The notes beneath the pieces were generated by a model, which saw only the letters and a program-made list of their open reading frames with translations, did no database searches and was not told where the DNA came from. A program made the position numbers and the translations under genes. Below, piece by piece: positions 10,718 through 23,164 of a DNA stretch of 64,000 nt. The DNA comes from Symsagittifera roscoffensis (taxonomy: Eukaryota > Xenacoelomorpha > Acoela > Convolutidae), in the NCBI RefSeq assembly GCF_963678635.1, contig NC_087065.1, forward strand, positions 2,978,001 through 3,042,000, given 5' to 3'. The first letter of the stretch is position 1, and the number at the start of each line of letters is the position of its first letter.

Positions 10718-12620
10718 CTACACAAAAGTTCAAAACTAGGGACTAATTTGTGATGCAACTCAAAAATTCGATGCAAAAGCTCAACAAATTACAGCCAATT
10801 ATATTTTTGGAAATTTTCCTAGTTTACTTTATCGGATCCGACGAATTTTTCACAAAACCCAGCTTGTTCCGATCACATATACTTAGTTTTTATTTGTTTT
10901 CTTCAAAATTAAAAAAAAATTTGTGGAATTTTTTTGTTTTAATTTTGGATGAGCCTAAATTTTTATACAGAAGCGAAGCAGAGCTTTGCACCACTTGCAA
11001 TGCAAAAAATTTAAGTCAAGAAAACAATTATTGAAAAATCAAATTACAAAATTGTTGCAAAAACATTTAAGAAATTATATAAGCAACAAAGTCGGCCTAC
11101 CTCCAACTTACTTTTAAAAATCTGCCTGCTAATCATCGAAGTCTTCCAAAGACACGCAATCAAACCATTGGTAAACTGTATTGATGAAAGAACCAAAAAC
11201 CACTAATTTTGATATAATTTTTCAATAAATAAATGAAAGACATAAACACCGAACAAAATTATTCAAGTTTTCAGAAGACTCGACAAATTAGATTAAAAAC
11301 ACAACAAATGTGATCTGCACGATATTCTGAAGAGTTTTTTTGAAAAATAGTCCGAATATTCTGATCAAAAAAAAAGATCTGAACAGTAACTTTCAAAACA
11401 TTATGGGCTAAAAAGCAATGAGAATATATTTTCAATTGTGGTTTTTTCAAACAGAGGAATAAACAAAAAATTGCGAAAACACTTACACTTAATTACCTAA
11501 ACCAAAAAAACGATAAAATAGCTGATTGAATTTGAACAATGAGAAGCAAAAAAATCGAAACCAAGGTTATTGTGTAAACTGAAAACAAAAAATAGATACT
11601 TTTGTAAATTTCAAAAAAAAATTCAAATATTTTTTCATTTTTAAAGTTTTCACTTTTTGTACGAAGGGTCAAACATTTTGTAAGACTTCAAAAAGTAATT
11701 GAAAAAAAAATTATTGAGAAAATGAGCCGACGGAAGTAAAATCGATCCTCAGGTGCCAAAAAAACACCAAAATTTTTTGGCGCAAAAATACTTTCAAATG
11801 AACCCATGACAGGCACACAAGGCATATACCTACATACTGCATTAACTTCTGCAGTAAAACACGTGCGAATTCAATTCACGTGTGGATTCTTTGGACAAAG
11901 TTGTTACCGGGAAAAAAAGTCGAGTACTTGGCTGCATACCCTTGCTTATCGCAAGGGTAAATAGTATGTTATATGTTTTGGTTAATATTGAATTTAATTA
12001 GTTTTAATTTTAAAAAACCCAAAAACTCAATTTTCTCTAGCTTTTCAAATAATTTTTTGCTTTTTGGCACAATGGTTTATGTCAAAAAGTTTGTTCTCAA
12101 ATTTTATAAGAAACTAAAAACTATCGAATAAAAATTGCAGTAAAAATAGAAAATGGTAAACTGGAAGCTAAGGTAGAAAAATGGGAAGTAAATTGAAAAG
12201 TACAGAGTTTGTTGAGAAAAAGAAAATGTTGTCAAAACTGCACAAATTCAAAACACTCCTTTTTATCTTGAAAAGTAATCGGACCAACAATATCAAGGCC
12301 GATGATGTGTTAATAAACTGATTCAAACCCAAAAGTGATTTTAATGAATGAATGAATGCAATTGCAAATCACTTCTGAATTTTCTAGAGTTTGTTTATTC
12401 CTAACGCTAGATGACAAAAAAATGGACCATTTGAATACAAAAAACTCAAAACAAATTCCATATAGATTTTCTATCCAGTTAAGTAGGCTATGTTGAGTAC
12501 GGGAAGGTGTCTGATTAGTAGCTGATTCAGGTAGAGGGGGCAATTTTTGAAAATAAACCCCAATTCCTCGAGAAAATCCTAGATCTACCCCTGTATCTGA
12601 TTATTTTTTTTCTTTTTAAC
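10718..12620 (-). other. Putative intron of the small membrane-protein gene
   Basis: AT-rich. It holds a sequence of the SINE-associated type, ACAGAAGCGAAGCAGAGC, at about 10970. At 11866-11890 two ACACGTG/CACGTGT E-box-like arms flank an EcoRI-type palindrome. At 11938-11958 there is an 8-bp hairpin, ACCCTTGC-TTATC-GCAAGGGT. Near 12560-12600 (minus) lies a piece shared with 42130-42170 (GGGGTAGATCTAGGATTTTC type). No further exon seen. Confidence 0.4.
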
Positions 12621-12927
12621 CTGTTTTTTGAAATTGCACTTCTCTGACTCTTTCGACCTTTTTTGCTCCTCCACAACTGCAGATCTGACCTCCTTGAACC
12701 TTCCGCAAGTCCAGGTTCGACTGACTCTGATTTCCGGAGTTCTTCGAAGACTTCCTGGATGAGTTGATAGAACTTTTAGAATTTTTGTCACTTTTGTGGC
12801 CTTTGGCTGCTTGCCGCAAACTAATAATTACATTCAGAGCCCAGAAAAATCCAATAAAACCCAAGAACAGGCCAAAAACTACAAATGGCCCTAGTGGATA
12901 ATACCATTTAAACATAAGCCGCTCCAT
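12621..12927 (-). CDS. Small single-pass membrane protein, first exon
   Basis: ATG at 12927 in a fair context (AACGATGG) opens 102 codons. Residues about 9-37 (PLGPFVVFGLFLGFIGFFWA onward) form one strongly hydrophobic helix. It is followed by a Lys/Ser/Asn-rich linker and a CSCGG motif, then a basic/acidic mixed stretch. The frame would stop at TAA at 12615-12617, but CAG|GTTAAA just before it can act as a donor (weak beyond GT). Its phase fits the hidden exon at 10717-10566. An alternative phase-1 donor GGAG|GTCAGA lies further upstream in the exon. The topology fits a signal-anchor membrane protein; the family is not recognised. Confidence 0.55.
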
Positions 12928-14679
12928 CGTTATAATTCAAAGGATGATTGAAGTTTCTAGTCGGCGAATTGTTTTAAGACAGCCTTCAAAATATTTACAA
13001 AAACGACACCCTTTGATATAAACAGTTTCCACTCATCGCACCTTTAAAAGGACAACTAGATTGAAATCTTGTGTCGGTCAATAGCATTTGAAGTTACAAA
13101 GCTATTTAATCACTCTGTTAACGCGCTAACCTAAATATACCGTTTCGTAGTTTGACGTCAAATTTTATTTTTTATAGTTTTTGTTTCGTAAAAAAAACAA
13201 GTAGGCGGATGATGTTGCATTTCACATGATAAAGGGGGTGTAGTGACAAGCATGTATGTGGCAGATTACCCCAGAAAAGTTTTCTAAATACGCTTTTGGT
13301 GCCAAGTTCTTCTAATTTTTAGGGGAGCCTGCTTAAAAAAAACGCATTTTTTTGTCGAAACTTTCCAAAAAAGCCTATGAACGATCTTGTTAACATTTAT
13401 TTCTAAAAAGTTACAGTTGAAAAGTTTGAAAGTTTGTCCAAATAAGGTCTTTATAGTGTTCTGGAAGCGCTCGGAATTGGGTGGACCTAACAAAGGTCGA
13501 CAAAATTTTAATATATATTCCCTGAAAATCTCTCCCCCTTCGATAATAATACTAGATCCTCCACTGTGTAGGCTTATTAGCTGGCGTTTATTTGCGTCAA
13601 ATAGATTTTCGTTCAGGCTTAAAACAAACCAACCTATTTTTCATTTATTTCATCACTTAGTTACTAATGAGATTTAAAAGTCATTTTCGACTAATTAGAC
13701 TTTCGGCAAAGTTCACGCTGTTCAACTGAGCAAAATTTGATGAAAGTCCACAAATCTTGAAAAAGCGAGTGAGTTGACTGCATTCTCTTATATGCCAATA
13801 CAGTCTCCCCCCGAGTGATTTTAAAAAAAGTTAAGTTTTATTGTGGGACCGATAGACTTCCAGGAACGGTGAATGTCAGTTGTTTGCTTGCTGTATTTTT
13901 TTCGTCAATGTTAAAACGTATTTCGATATTTTAACTAAACTATGAAAGAATTTAAGAAATTTGAAAAATGTAGAAATTTGAATAAAAATAACCAACTCTA
14001 TCATTTTTTTTAACAAAATCACTCATGAAAAAAACTTCGCATTTAGAGTTTTAAATTTTTTATTCATGTTTTACTTGAAACTTCAAAACTAGGTTTAAAA
14101 CTAATTCAGATAAGTTATCTCAATTTTTGGCATCAACTTCGGAGCGCTTTTGCTTTTTTGACAAGGATTTTTGAGTACAACTAAACAAATTTGAAATTTT
14201 TATAGCAACAAGGTTGCTCGCATCAAAGCAAAGATTTCATTGTTTTGGCTGCAGTGCTAATGGTTTTAAATAGTTATGGATAAGATTAACTTTAAAAATT
14301 ATTAAATAAACTTAGCCTGTTTTGGTTTTTTTGATTCTTAACCCCCAAATGGTAGAAAAATAGAGATGAAATTGTTGAATAAAAATTGACCCGGTGTTAC
14401 TTAAAACTGCTGGCCTGATATCCCGAGCAATATATCCAGCTAAAAATAAAAGAAAAAGTAAGCAAAAATGCTTCGTTTTCAATAATTGTTAAAGTTACTT
14501 CAATACTGTTATAAAATTTTTCAGTCTCAGTTTTCTTCATTTGGGCAAAAAAACCTCGAGTGTTTTCTTCCTTTTTTGATTTGTTCTATGTTGATTTTTT
14601 TCTCTACCTTAAAAAAATTTGGATCGCAACGTTTCAGCGAGGAATCACTCCACACGCTTATCTATGTTATAGAAGCCTT
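12928..14679. other. Spacer with a degenerate transposon end
   Basis: Includes a GCAGTGCTAATGGTTTTAAA sequence at 14251 like the Tc1-type ends elsewhere. Otherwise AT-rich with only short frames; no gene recognised. Confidence 0.4.
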
Positions 14680-15075
14680 TATTCAATCTAGACCCCTAAT
14701 TGATGTTCCTTCAGATAAAAAGGTCCGCTACCAGACTCCAATTCCTTTTTTGATCGGCAGGCCATCAAACAGTAATCACCCATGATCATTTTTGGATTCA
14801 GAAGAAGAATTTTCAAAATCTTGAGGTAGTGATCAACACTTATTGCAGCAATTCAGGAACAAAATCGTCAAAAATATTTACCTCAATAGCTAATAAAACC
14901 AAAATGGAACCGCACCCTTCCAAACAATGATATAACTTTGGAAAATGAAGATTTTACTCCTCCTGGTTGGTGGCCCCTAGCAAAAGACGTAGAAAATTTA
15001 ACAAAGGCGAATTTGATAACATACGTTCGGTTAAATTGCGGTTGACGCTTGGCATAACAAAAGGTAGGTCCATTT
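14680..15075 (+). repeat. Exon-like dispersed duplicate, copy 1
   Basis: Direct-repeat partner of 18965-19385. It contains two exon-like pieces in order. The first follows CCTTCAG|ATAAAAAGGTCC at 14715 (peptide KKVRYQTPIPF...). The second follows CTCAATAG| at 14890 (peptide KPKWNRTLPNNDITLENEDF, then TPPGWWPLAKDVENL) and reaches AACAAAAG|GTAGGT at 15063 after a frameshift near its end. Conserved residues between copies are KWNR, NDI, EDF and PPGWW. Coding origin is likely, but this copy is shifted. I do not recognise the family. Confidence 0.5.
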
Positions 15076-17234
15076 CTCGAAAGATAATTGAGTGATGTTA
15101 TCGAGTCACCCAATTAAAAACCTCTCCATTACCGAAGATGATGAGAAATGACAAGGGGACGAGGGTTAGCTCAAATAACTGATAACTTTGTGTTAGCATC
15201 CCAATCATCTTTCTAAATTGGATACTTTCAATCTGGGGAGGGTAACAAATTAAGGGAGGGTAACTAAAACTTTGATATATTTCTAATATTTTGTCATACC
15301 TGATCTGAATTAATTTTTTGCTTACTGTTTAACGCATGAATCGACAGGAAGAGTCAAGCGACTACGATTCTTGATTACTTGAGAGCACAGCTTAAGTTTT
15401 AAAAAAATAATTCAGTTTCAAACTAAATTTAATTCGTAAATACCCTTTTCACAGCCCTTCTTGAAGTTTTTAGTTTAAAATCTTTGTGATGGAAAGTCAT
15501 TTAGCTTTCTTTTCATATTCATTTTTAGTGTTCGCTTTTTTTTTCATTTTTCTTTTTATTTTTGGGGAGAATTTGTTTTTTATTACCTTGTCTTCAATTA
15601 CGATCAATATTTCGCTTTCACATTCACTTCCATTCAGTATAATCATTCACTGAAATCAAAACGTTTTTATAAATTTTTAGTTTGTGACAATTGTAAGGGA
15701 AAATTATTCAGTTTAAAGGGAAACCGCATTTGTGTTCAACTTTCACGTCTCTGCAAACCCGATCTCTTTTTTTTCTGCTCGGATGAATCTGATTGATACT
15801 CAACACTGAAAAAATAGAAATAAGCAAAACAACAAAGAACGGGTGATACATCAGATAAACGAAAAACTTGACAATCTAACTATTACAACTATAAAAATAA
15901 GATCAGAGTACAAAACCAGTTCAGGATTTCTGTAAAAATCGGTCTTGTTTCTTTTGTTTTGCCCCGTCCTAGCCATGAAAGTAACTTTTTTACTTGAACA
16001 AGTGATAATCCTTTAACAGCAAAGAACATAGGTTTGGTTTTGCAATTTTACAGCTTGTCAACTTCGATAGATTTTAAAACAAATCCGCAAATTTACGAAT
16101 ACTCTGAAACTATTGATTAAATTGTTTCTCGCAGATGAATAAAATACTTTCAATTTTCTTAGCTCTGCTTATAACTGATAGAAAAAACTCATCTCACGGG
16201 ATTTGGTGGAGCTGTTTCAATTATGCGAGGACCACTGGCCCATTGTTTGTTGTTTAGGTAACTAATCTAGTTTCACTGGAACCCTGAGTATTGGTCAAAG
16301 CACAGAACAGCCCAGCTGCTGTCGCATACAATAACACTGCCGTAGATTTTACAACCAATGATTGTTCTCAATTACCTGCATGAACACGTAAGTTTCAAAA
16401 CAATTGACTCTCAAGTGCGTAAAGTTTTGATTGCCTGCTCCCAACTTCGCGTTTGCGACCGAATGAGAGTCAAAATTATTCTTTGCTAATCAGCGAGATT
16501 GCTCAAACCAATTGACACTCTTTTAGTTCTCAACCCGCCCATTGCTTTCAAAGGTCTACCTCAATGAAATCTCAAAACGGTAATTACATAACTGATTTAT
16601 GTTCAGTGCCTCTTTTCTTTGCAAGTCACTTCTAAAACTAAAATCGACCCATTATGACGATGACTATCAAAAATAGCTTAATTAGTGTGGTGTCTAATAT
16701 CGCTAATTTAGTATTCATCATAATATTACACCGAAAAAATGATTCATCGCAATCTTTGCTCAAAGGGGAAAAGTTTGAACTTGTAAGCAGGTATGGTTGC
16801 TATGGCGGTACAAACCACTGGGACCTACAACGTCTCAAGGAACGCTTTGGTAATCCTCCACGAATTTTCAATTTACTTCATGCAGAACTCGAACTTTTTT
16901 GCTTTCCATCAAGGTAACAATTTCACACAATTGCCCTTCTTGCAACAATTCGAACTAAATTTATTGATACATTTGCACAATTGTGTTTTCAAGATGATAT
17001 TCATACTACTACCAGTTTAAATTTGGCTGTAAATAAAATAAGAAATCACGTTTGTATAAAATGGCATCGCCTAAATGTTGTCATCTCGTTGAACCAGTAG
17101 CGTGTGGTTGATATAGCCAACTGGGTCTTTTTGATTACGCTTATGATTGTGTGCACTTATCATAAAACAGAAACTTATCTCAAAACGATAAAAATTCTGC
17201 AAATAGATATTTTGGCAGTAAGGATTATCATACA
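15076..17234. other. No gene confirmed; some coding-like short frames
   Basis: A short frame at 16136-16258 begins with a signal-peptide-like stretch (MNKILSIFLALLITD) but meets TAG immediately before a possible donor. Plus frames at 16654-16917 and 16793-17020 overlap each other. No consistent splice model joins them. Confidence 0.35.
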
Positions 17235-17640
17235 CGTCAAAATTCCAATCTAGTATTGGAGCGTCAATCTGTCCCAGCGTGACTTCAATGGGAATTGGAA
17301 CAAATTTCCGCTAAACGCTCATAGTCAAATAAAATTTCCTCCTTCCAAGGAAATTGCATATCACTAAAAAACTGCGGGCTTTTTAAGCATCCGGAAAGTC
17401 TTCAGGACAAAAAGCATGTTCGTAAGCTTGAACTGTGCTTCAATTGCCTCGAGAAACAAGTTTTCAGGAACTGAAGTTTGAAATTCAGCAGCAGAGATTG
17501 TAATAACAAAACCTTTCTGCCAGAACGACAAATGACAGTTTCTTTCAATGCTCATGTGTCTGCAAAAGGCTAGAATTGCGCCAGCTATGCGGTTGATCAT
17601 TCGAAATTTAGAACTTGAGCCAATTTGGCTCGCACTTAGT
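17235..17640 (-). CDS. Coding-like segment(s), unassigned
   Basis: On the minus strand a frame with ATG at 17600 runs 78 codons to 17364 (open without a start from about 17633). Composition is balanced and the pattern is amphipathic. It contains AGAILAFCRHMSIERN and ENLFLEAIEAQFKLTNMLFV. A second frame enters at an acceptor GCGTTTAG| near 17306 and stays open for about 75 codons (VPIPIEVTLGQIDAPILDWN...). The candidate phases agree (0 to 0), but the intron between them would be only about 60 bp. There is faint, hand-made resemblance to the PCNA-like folds of RAD9/HUS1; this is a guess, not an identification. Confidence 0.25.
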
Positions 17641-18964
17641 TCAATTCATTCGCGAGGAATCACACAAAAGACTTTCCCGAGTACTTTTTTGGTCAGGTAC
17701 TACAATAATTTTATAAAGCAAAAAAATCCTTAGCTCCGTCGCAAAATTTTTGTTGCAACCTGACCTGCAAAATTTGTTGGATCTTCATTCATCATAACTG
17801 GCTACACGTCCCGGTTTCATTGAACATGACAAACGACGGAACAAGAGGTAAAATTGGTGTCCACCCGTTGCTTTTTAGGTGCAAGTTTCAAACATTTAAA
17901 AAATCGGTTCACAAGAAGATCAACTAATCTTCAATTCCTCTGGTCAATTCAAACGATACGTGTATCAGTAAAACTGTCTTTGACAGAAACCATGGTTAAA
18001 ATTGGTCGCCTCAGCAACTGGAAAAGGTTAGTATGATTGTCAGATTCTGTCCTTCTATTCATTGACGCCCTTAAAAAGGTCAGAATTTTTGAGACATGAT
18101 TCACTGCACTGAGGTTTAGCTAGATCTAATTGAAAAATCTCAATTACAGGACTGTGAAGAACTACTGAACTATCTGAAAAGCAATTGTCAAACCTCCGCT
18201 TCCAGCAACTTGCTAACTATATGTCCATATCTGAGTATTTCCCGCATCCTTGGATCGAAAATTTTTGTTTTTTGTGCTATGTTTGGTCATGTGCTCTATG
18301 CGACCAGTTTGATTGAGTTTAATGATATCATGACAGTTTTCATCATGTAGTTCTTTTCTATATCTCATGTACGACGAGAAAAGATTTCATAGTTTCTCTC
18401 AGAGTACAACTGGATACTTCTATCTGGAGCTATTGTCAAGCATGTTGTTTGATAGTGTTTGACGTGTCTACGTAAGGTGCAGGAAATAAAACCAACTTTA
18501 TTTTCAGAAATTCCAGTAGAACATTTGCGAAACGAAAATTAATTTTGTTTCAGCATTCAATTATCAATAAATTTGATCATTCATGTCAAACATATAATTT
18601 GCCAGGAACTGATTTCATCAGTTTTTTTCGGTAATTCGCAACAATACGCTCGAATTTCGAGCTGTTTCACTTTTCTTTTGTAGTTTCGTTAGAGCGTTTT
18701 ACTTTGAATTCATTCCTGGTTGTTCAACTGACAGTATTTCACGATACAATTGCATTTGATTTTTTGCTAGCGCCGGAAAAGCTCATTTTAAGTTTTTCTG
18801 AAAAATTGGTATAAGTAAAAGTTCTAATTTTTTGTGATAATTTTCCGTTTTTAAAGTGTTGATTTTTTGCTCGAAAAAAAAAACAGATTTCTGCTTTCTA
18901 CTTGTTACCCGATCCCTGAATTTCAAAAACAAAAAATGAAACACGTCACACATTTTTCTGAAAT
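17641..18964. other. AT-rich spacer
   Basis: No gene recognised; the short plus frame at 17854-18036 has no motif. Confidence 0.4.
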
Positions 18965-19385
18965 AAAGAAGCCTCTATTAACTGTAGACCCCTAGCTAAC
19001 GTTCTTTCAGATAAAAAGATCCGCTATCACTGGTTCCAACCCACTGTATGCCCGGCAGGCCATCGAATAAATTTCTCTCAGGTTTGTTCTTATTTTTGAA
19101 AGAGTCATTTTAAATTTTTGCCGTAGTGCCGAACAATTTTTGCAGCAATTCTGGAATTGAATCCAAAAAAAAAATTCGCAACAGCAATTACCCACAAAAT
19201 GGAATCGCGCCTCTCCAAAAAATGATATAGTCAAGGATTTATTTGAGGTACTCGAAGATTTTATTCCTCCTGGTTGGTGGTCTCTAGCAAAAGAGATAAA
19301 AAAATATACGAATGCAAAGTTGATACCAAAACTTCAGTTGAACTGCGGTTGCAATTGGTATAACAAAAATTGAAAGAATTACCGG
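18965..19385 (+). repeat. Exon-like dispersed duplicate, copy 2
   Basis: Second copy of the 14680-15075 unit, same orientation, 4.3 kb away. The acceptor TTCTTTCAG| precedes 19011 (peptide KKIRYHWFQPTVCPAGHRIN). A second acceptor GCAACAG| precedes 19185 (peptide LPTKWNRASPKNDIVKDLF, then EDFIPPGWWSLAKEI) and ends at TGA about 19371. This copy keeps the second frame intact where copy 1 is shifted. The unit may be a duplicated pair of exons of one gene or two copies of a coding transposon fragment. Confidence 0.5.
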
Positions 19386-19978
19386 AAAGTTAATTTAATG
19401 CTGATAAAAATTACCCAATTTGAAACCTTTCAAACACTAGAAAAGATTATGATAATTGACAAAATAGATCAGCGTTGCCCCCTTTCGTGATGAGTTATTC
19501 CTACCTTCTGAATCGATTTTCTGAATTTGGATGATTTTAGCCTGCTATGAATGAAATCATCATAATCCCTTAAGTGTACTTCATAATCCAAGATCTATCT
19601 TTTACCTTGTTTCATCCTGCCAAGTATTAGTAATTTTGATTTGCGTTGTCCTTCATCTGAGGGGCGGGCAACGTCACTGAAATTTTGTTTCATTTTTGTT
19701 TTTTGACTCACTTAATTGTTATTAAACGAATTTTTGCCGTTTGAGTTATACTCAAATCATGATTTGACAGTAACAAAAAAACGGCATCATTTCTCAATGT
19801 CTCGGGAGAGATTTTATTTCTACAACCTGAACTTAAACAAAAAATAGTTAGCCTACGCTCTAAATTTTTTCAAATTCAACAGTTTTATATTCTTTCAAAA
19901 ATTGGCGTTTTTTGCAGTTGTTAAAGAAAACCATTTAAATGCAAATATAATTTTTTTTTTCACAAAAGATTTTTTTTG
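19386..19978. other. AT-rich spacer
   Basis: Nothing recognised. Confidence 0.4.
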
Positions 19979-22763
19979 TCAAAATTCATGTTTTTGACCA
20001 GCATATTTGCTTTAATGTCTGTCAGTTATCATAGTTCTTGACTATCTCAATCAGTAAATTATTAACTATTATCAATTATTTTTTTTAAAATTTTTTCTCG
20101 CGTGCAATCACTATCTCAATCAGTTAATTATTAATTTTGATCAATTATTTATTTTATAGATTTTTCTCGGGTGCATTTGGAATTTTAATATGTTACCATC
20201 TACAAGGACAGCATGTTCAGATTGATCTAAACATTTATCAATAAGCTTACTAAGCTCAACAGAAACGTACTCTACAGACATATTATGTTGGACTAAACTA
20301 TTTGTACCATCTTGTATTTTCTAACTTAAGTTTTTTATTGGTTTTTTCAAAACCGTCAACTTTTCCTGGTTTGTAGAACCGCGGTAAACATGAATTAGGC
20401 AGTCCTGGGGAATAGTTCTGTCTGTTGTTAATTTAGCAAAAATAACTAGATCCTAAAACCAGTTTACACATGTCAGCACTAAACAGGGTAATGTCGAAAT
20501 CTTTTATCATTTCAACAAATGATCAGTGGTTTTTTCCCATTCTACGGAAAAGTAAAAGACCGGTGATCAATTTACTTACAAGTTTTAAAAAAAATTGTAA
20601 AACTAAAACTAAATCTATTATTTCTTTCTTGCTTTTTTTGCGAGTACGACAATCAAAGATTTGTACGAAACTTAGACGTCCACATCTCCCTAACAAGCCT
20701 AAGTTTTTCACCATATAAATGAATTTTAAAATTTTCAAGTAAAAGCAAAAGTTTAGAAGTCAACAAGCTTTTGTTTTGATCTTTTCTGGCAAAAACAAAT
20801 TGAAACATACTTTTTCCAGAACATATCAACAAGCTTTTTGCCATTCATTTTGTAAAAAACAATAGTTCAAAATAGCAGAAGCAAATAATTTTAATCAATG
20901 AAAATGTTCGAAAAGTGTTTATCCCATACTAAGAAATGGTATAAAAAATAGTTTTTGATAAAAAGTTTTTTTTTGCAAAAACGTTCCGTTATGAAATTTA
21001 GTGTTTTGACCAAACATGAAAACACGGAGCTTACGTGACAGTTCCACCCAGATACATGTAACATTTTCCCCATACGCGAGTTTGCAATCAATAAAAAAAA
21101 GAGATACATACCTCAAAATTATGTTTTTTTTATCAAAAAATGCATGTCATACACTGTTCATACCCGAACTGTGAGTCTTTTTTTTTCAAACACAAGTTTT
21201 TTGATACCAATATTAACATCATGAAAAAAAGGTGTTCTAAGATTGTTTTTTTGTTGCCGCAAAAGTTTTGATAGAAAACGTTTTTTATGCTAAAGTTGAT
21301 ATCATTTCTTGCAGCAAAAGTTTTGATAGAAAACGTTTTTTCTGCTAAAGTTGATATCAATTTCACGTTCGTTTAGTTTGATTTACATTTCGTTTTTGTT
21401 ATTTTAAGCGACAAAAATGATATCAACTCTAGCATAAAAAACGGTTTCTATTGAAACTTTTGCTGCAAGAACAAAAAAATCTTAGAACACTTTTCTTTCA
21501 TGATGTTAACATTGGTATCAAAAAATTTGTACTTGAAAAAAAAGACTCACAGTTCGGGTATGAACAGTGTATGACATGCATTTTTTGATAAGAGAAACAT
21601 AATTTTGAGGTATGTATCTCTTTTTTAATTGATTGCAAACTCGCGTCTGAGCGCAAATAATTTTTACGGGAAAAATGTTACATGTATCTGGGTGGAATTG
21701 TCACGTAAGCTCCGTGTTTTCATGTTTGGCCAAAACACTAAATTTCATAACGGAGCGTTTTTGCAAAAAAAACATTTTTTATCAAAAACTATTTTTCATA
21801 CCATTTCTTTGTATGAGATAAACACTTTTCGAAAATTTTCATAGAATAAAATTATTTGCTTCTGCTATTTTGAACTTTAGGTTTTTACAAAATGAATGGC
21901 AAAAAGCTTGTTGATATGTTCTGGAAAAAGTATGTTTTAATTTGTTTTTACCAGAAAAGATCAAAACAAAAGCTTGTTGACTTCTAAACTTTTGCTTTTA
22001 CTTGAATATTGTAAAATTCAATTATATGGTGAAAAACTTAGGCTTGTTAGGGAGATGTGGACGTCTAAGTTTTGTACAAATCTGTGATTGTCGTACTCGC
22101 AAAAAAAGCAAGAAAGCAATAATAGATTTAGTTTTAGTTTTACAATTTTTTTAAAAACTTGTAAGTAAATTGATCACCGGTCTTTTACTTTTCCGTAGAA
22201 TGGAAAAAAAAACCACTGATCATTTGTTGAAATGATAAAAAAACTCGACATTATCCTGTTTAGTGCTGACATGTGTAAACTGGTTTTAGGATCTAGTTGT
22301 TTTTGCTAAATTAACAACAAAAAGAACTATTCCTCAGGACTGCCTAATTCATGTTTACCGCAGTTCTACAAACCAGGAAAAGTTGACGGTTTTGAAAAAA
22401 CCAATAAAAAACTTAAATAGAAAATACAAGATGGTACAAATAGTTTAGTCCAACATAATATGTCTGTAGAGTACGTTTCTGTTGAGCTTAGTAAGCTTAT
22501 TGATAAATGTTTAGATCAATCTGAACATGTTGTCCTTGTAGGTGGTAACATATTAAAATTCCAAATGCACCCAAGAAAAATCTATAAAATAAATAATTGA
22601 TCAAAATTAATAATTAACTGATTGAGATAGTGATTGCACCCGAGAAAAAAACTTTAAAAAAATAACTGATAATAGTTAATAATTTACTGATTGAGATAGT
22701 CAAGAACTATGATAACTGACAGATGTTGAAGCAAATATGCTGCTCAAAAACATTCAAGTTTTG
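19979..22763. repeat. 2.8-kb inverted duplication (palindrome)
   Basis: The left arm 19979-21359 and right arm 21419-22763 are near-identical in opposite orientation around a 59-base loop (21360-21418). The outer edge is CAAAATTCATGTTTTTGA against the reverse complement of TCAAAAACATTCAAGTTTTG; the inner edge is AGTTGATATCA against TGATATCAACT. Differences are scattered substitutions and one-base indels. Each arm contains a nested duplicated motif, TATCTCAATCAGT(T)AAT. It is either a very large foldback element or an inverted segmental duplication. Confidence 0.9.
20141..20440 (-). pseudogene. Decayed open frame in the palindrome arm
   Basis: On the minus strand of the left arm a 100-codon frame is interrupted once, by TAG after about 39 codons. 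Peptides on either side look coding (TTDRTIPQDCLIHVYRGS before; MSVEYVSVELSKLIDKCLDQ after, then FQMHPRK). The mirror copy in the right arm (plus strand, about 22320-22600) has a one-base frameshift instead of the same reading, so both are inactive. The source protein is not recognised; a transposon protein is the likeliest origin. Confidence 0.4.
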
Positions 22764-23164
22764 CATAAAACTTGCGCAATGTTATGAAGTCGTCTAAAGT
22801 AAATTGCATTTGAATTACAAAATAGACACTCAATAACCTCGGACATTTTGTTGATTACTTCTAGTGGTATCACCTAATCTGATGCTAGTGACAACACCGC
22901 GATCCAACTTAGAGAGCAGTTGATACAGAAGAGTTATCATCATCGCTATCTTCAACGCTTAATTTACTGTCATACAAAAATTCAAATTCGTATTAGTTTT
23001 TCATATGAAATTTTTTGTTGCTTTAATGCTGTAAACGGTCTTAATTTCAATCAAACCTCTTAAGTAAACTAATGGCAAAATCAGTTAAATCGAGATAAAC
23101 TTTATTTATTGCTTGGGTATTCAGCGGTTTTATCTAATGAGCACCAGTTTTACCCTGATTCTTA

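Noticed and set aside
16136-17020. Secreted phospholipase A2-like gene
   Set aside because: A signal-peptide-like start and a YGCYGG motif drew attention, but TAG precedes the only donor, the calcium loop and the CCxxHD motif are absent, and no splice model keeps the frame.
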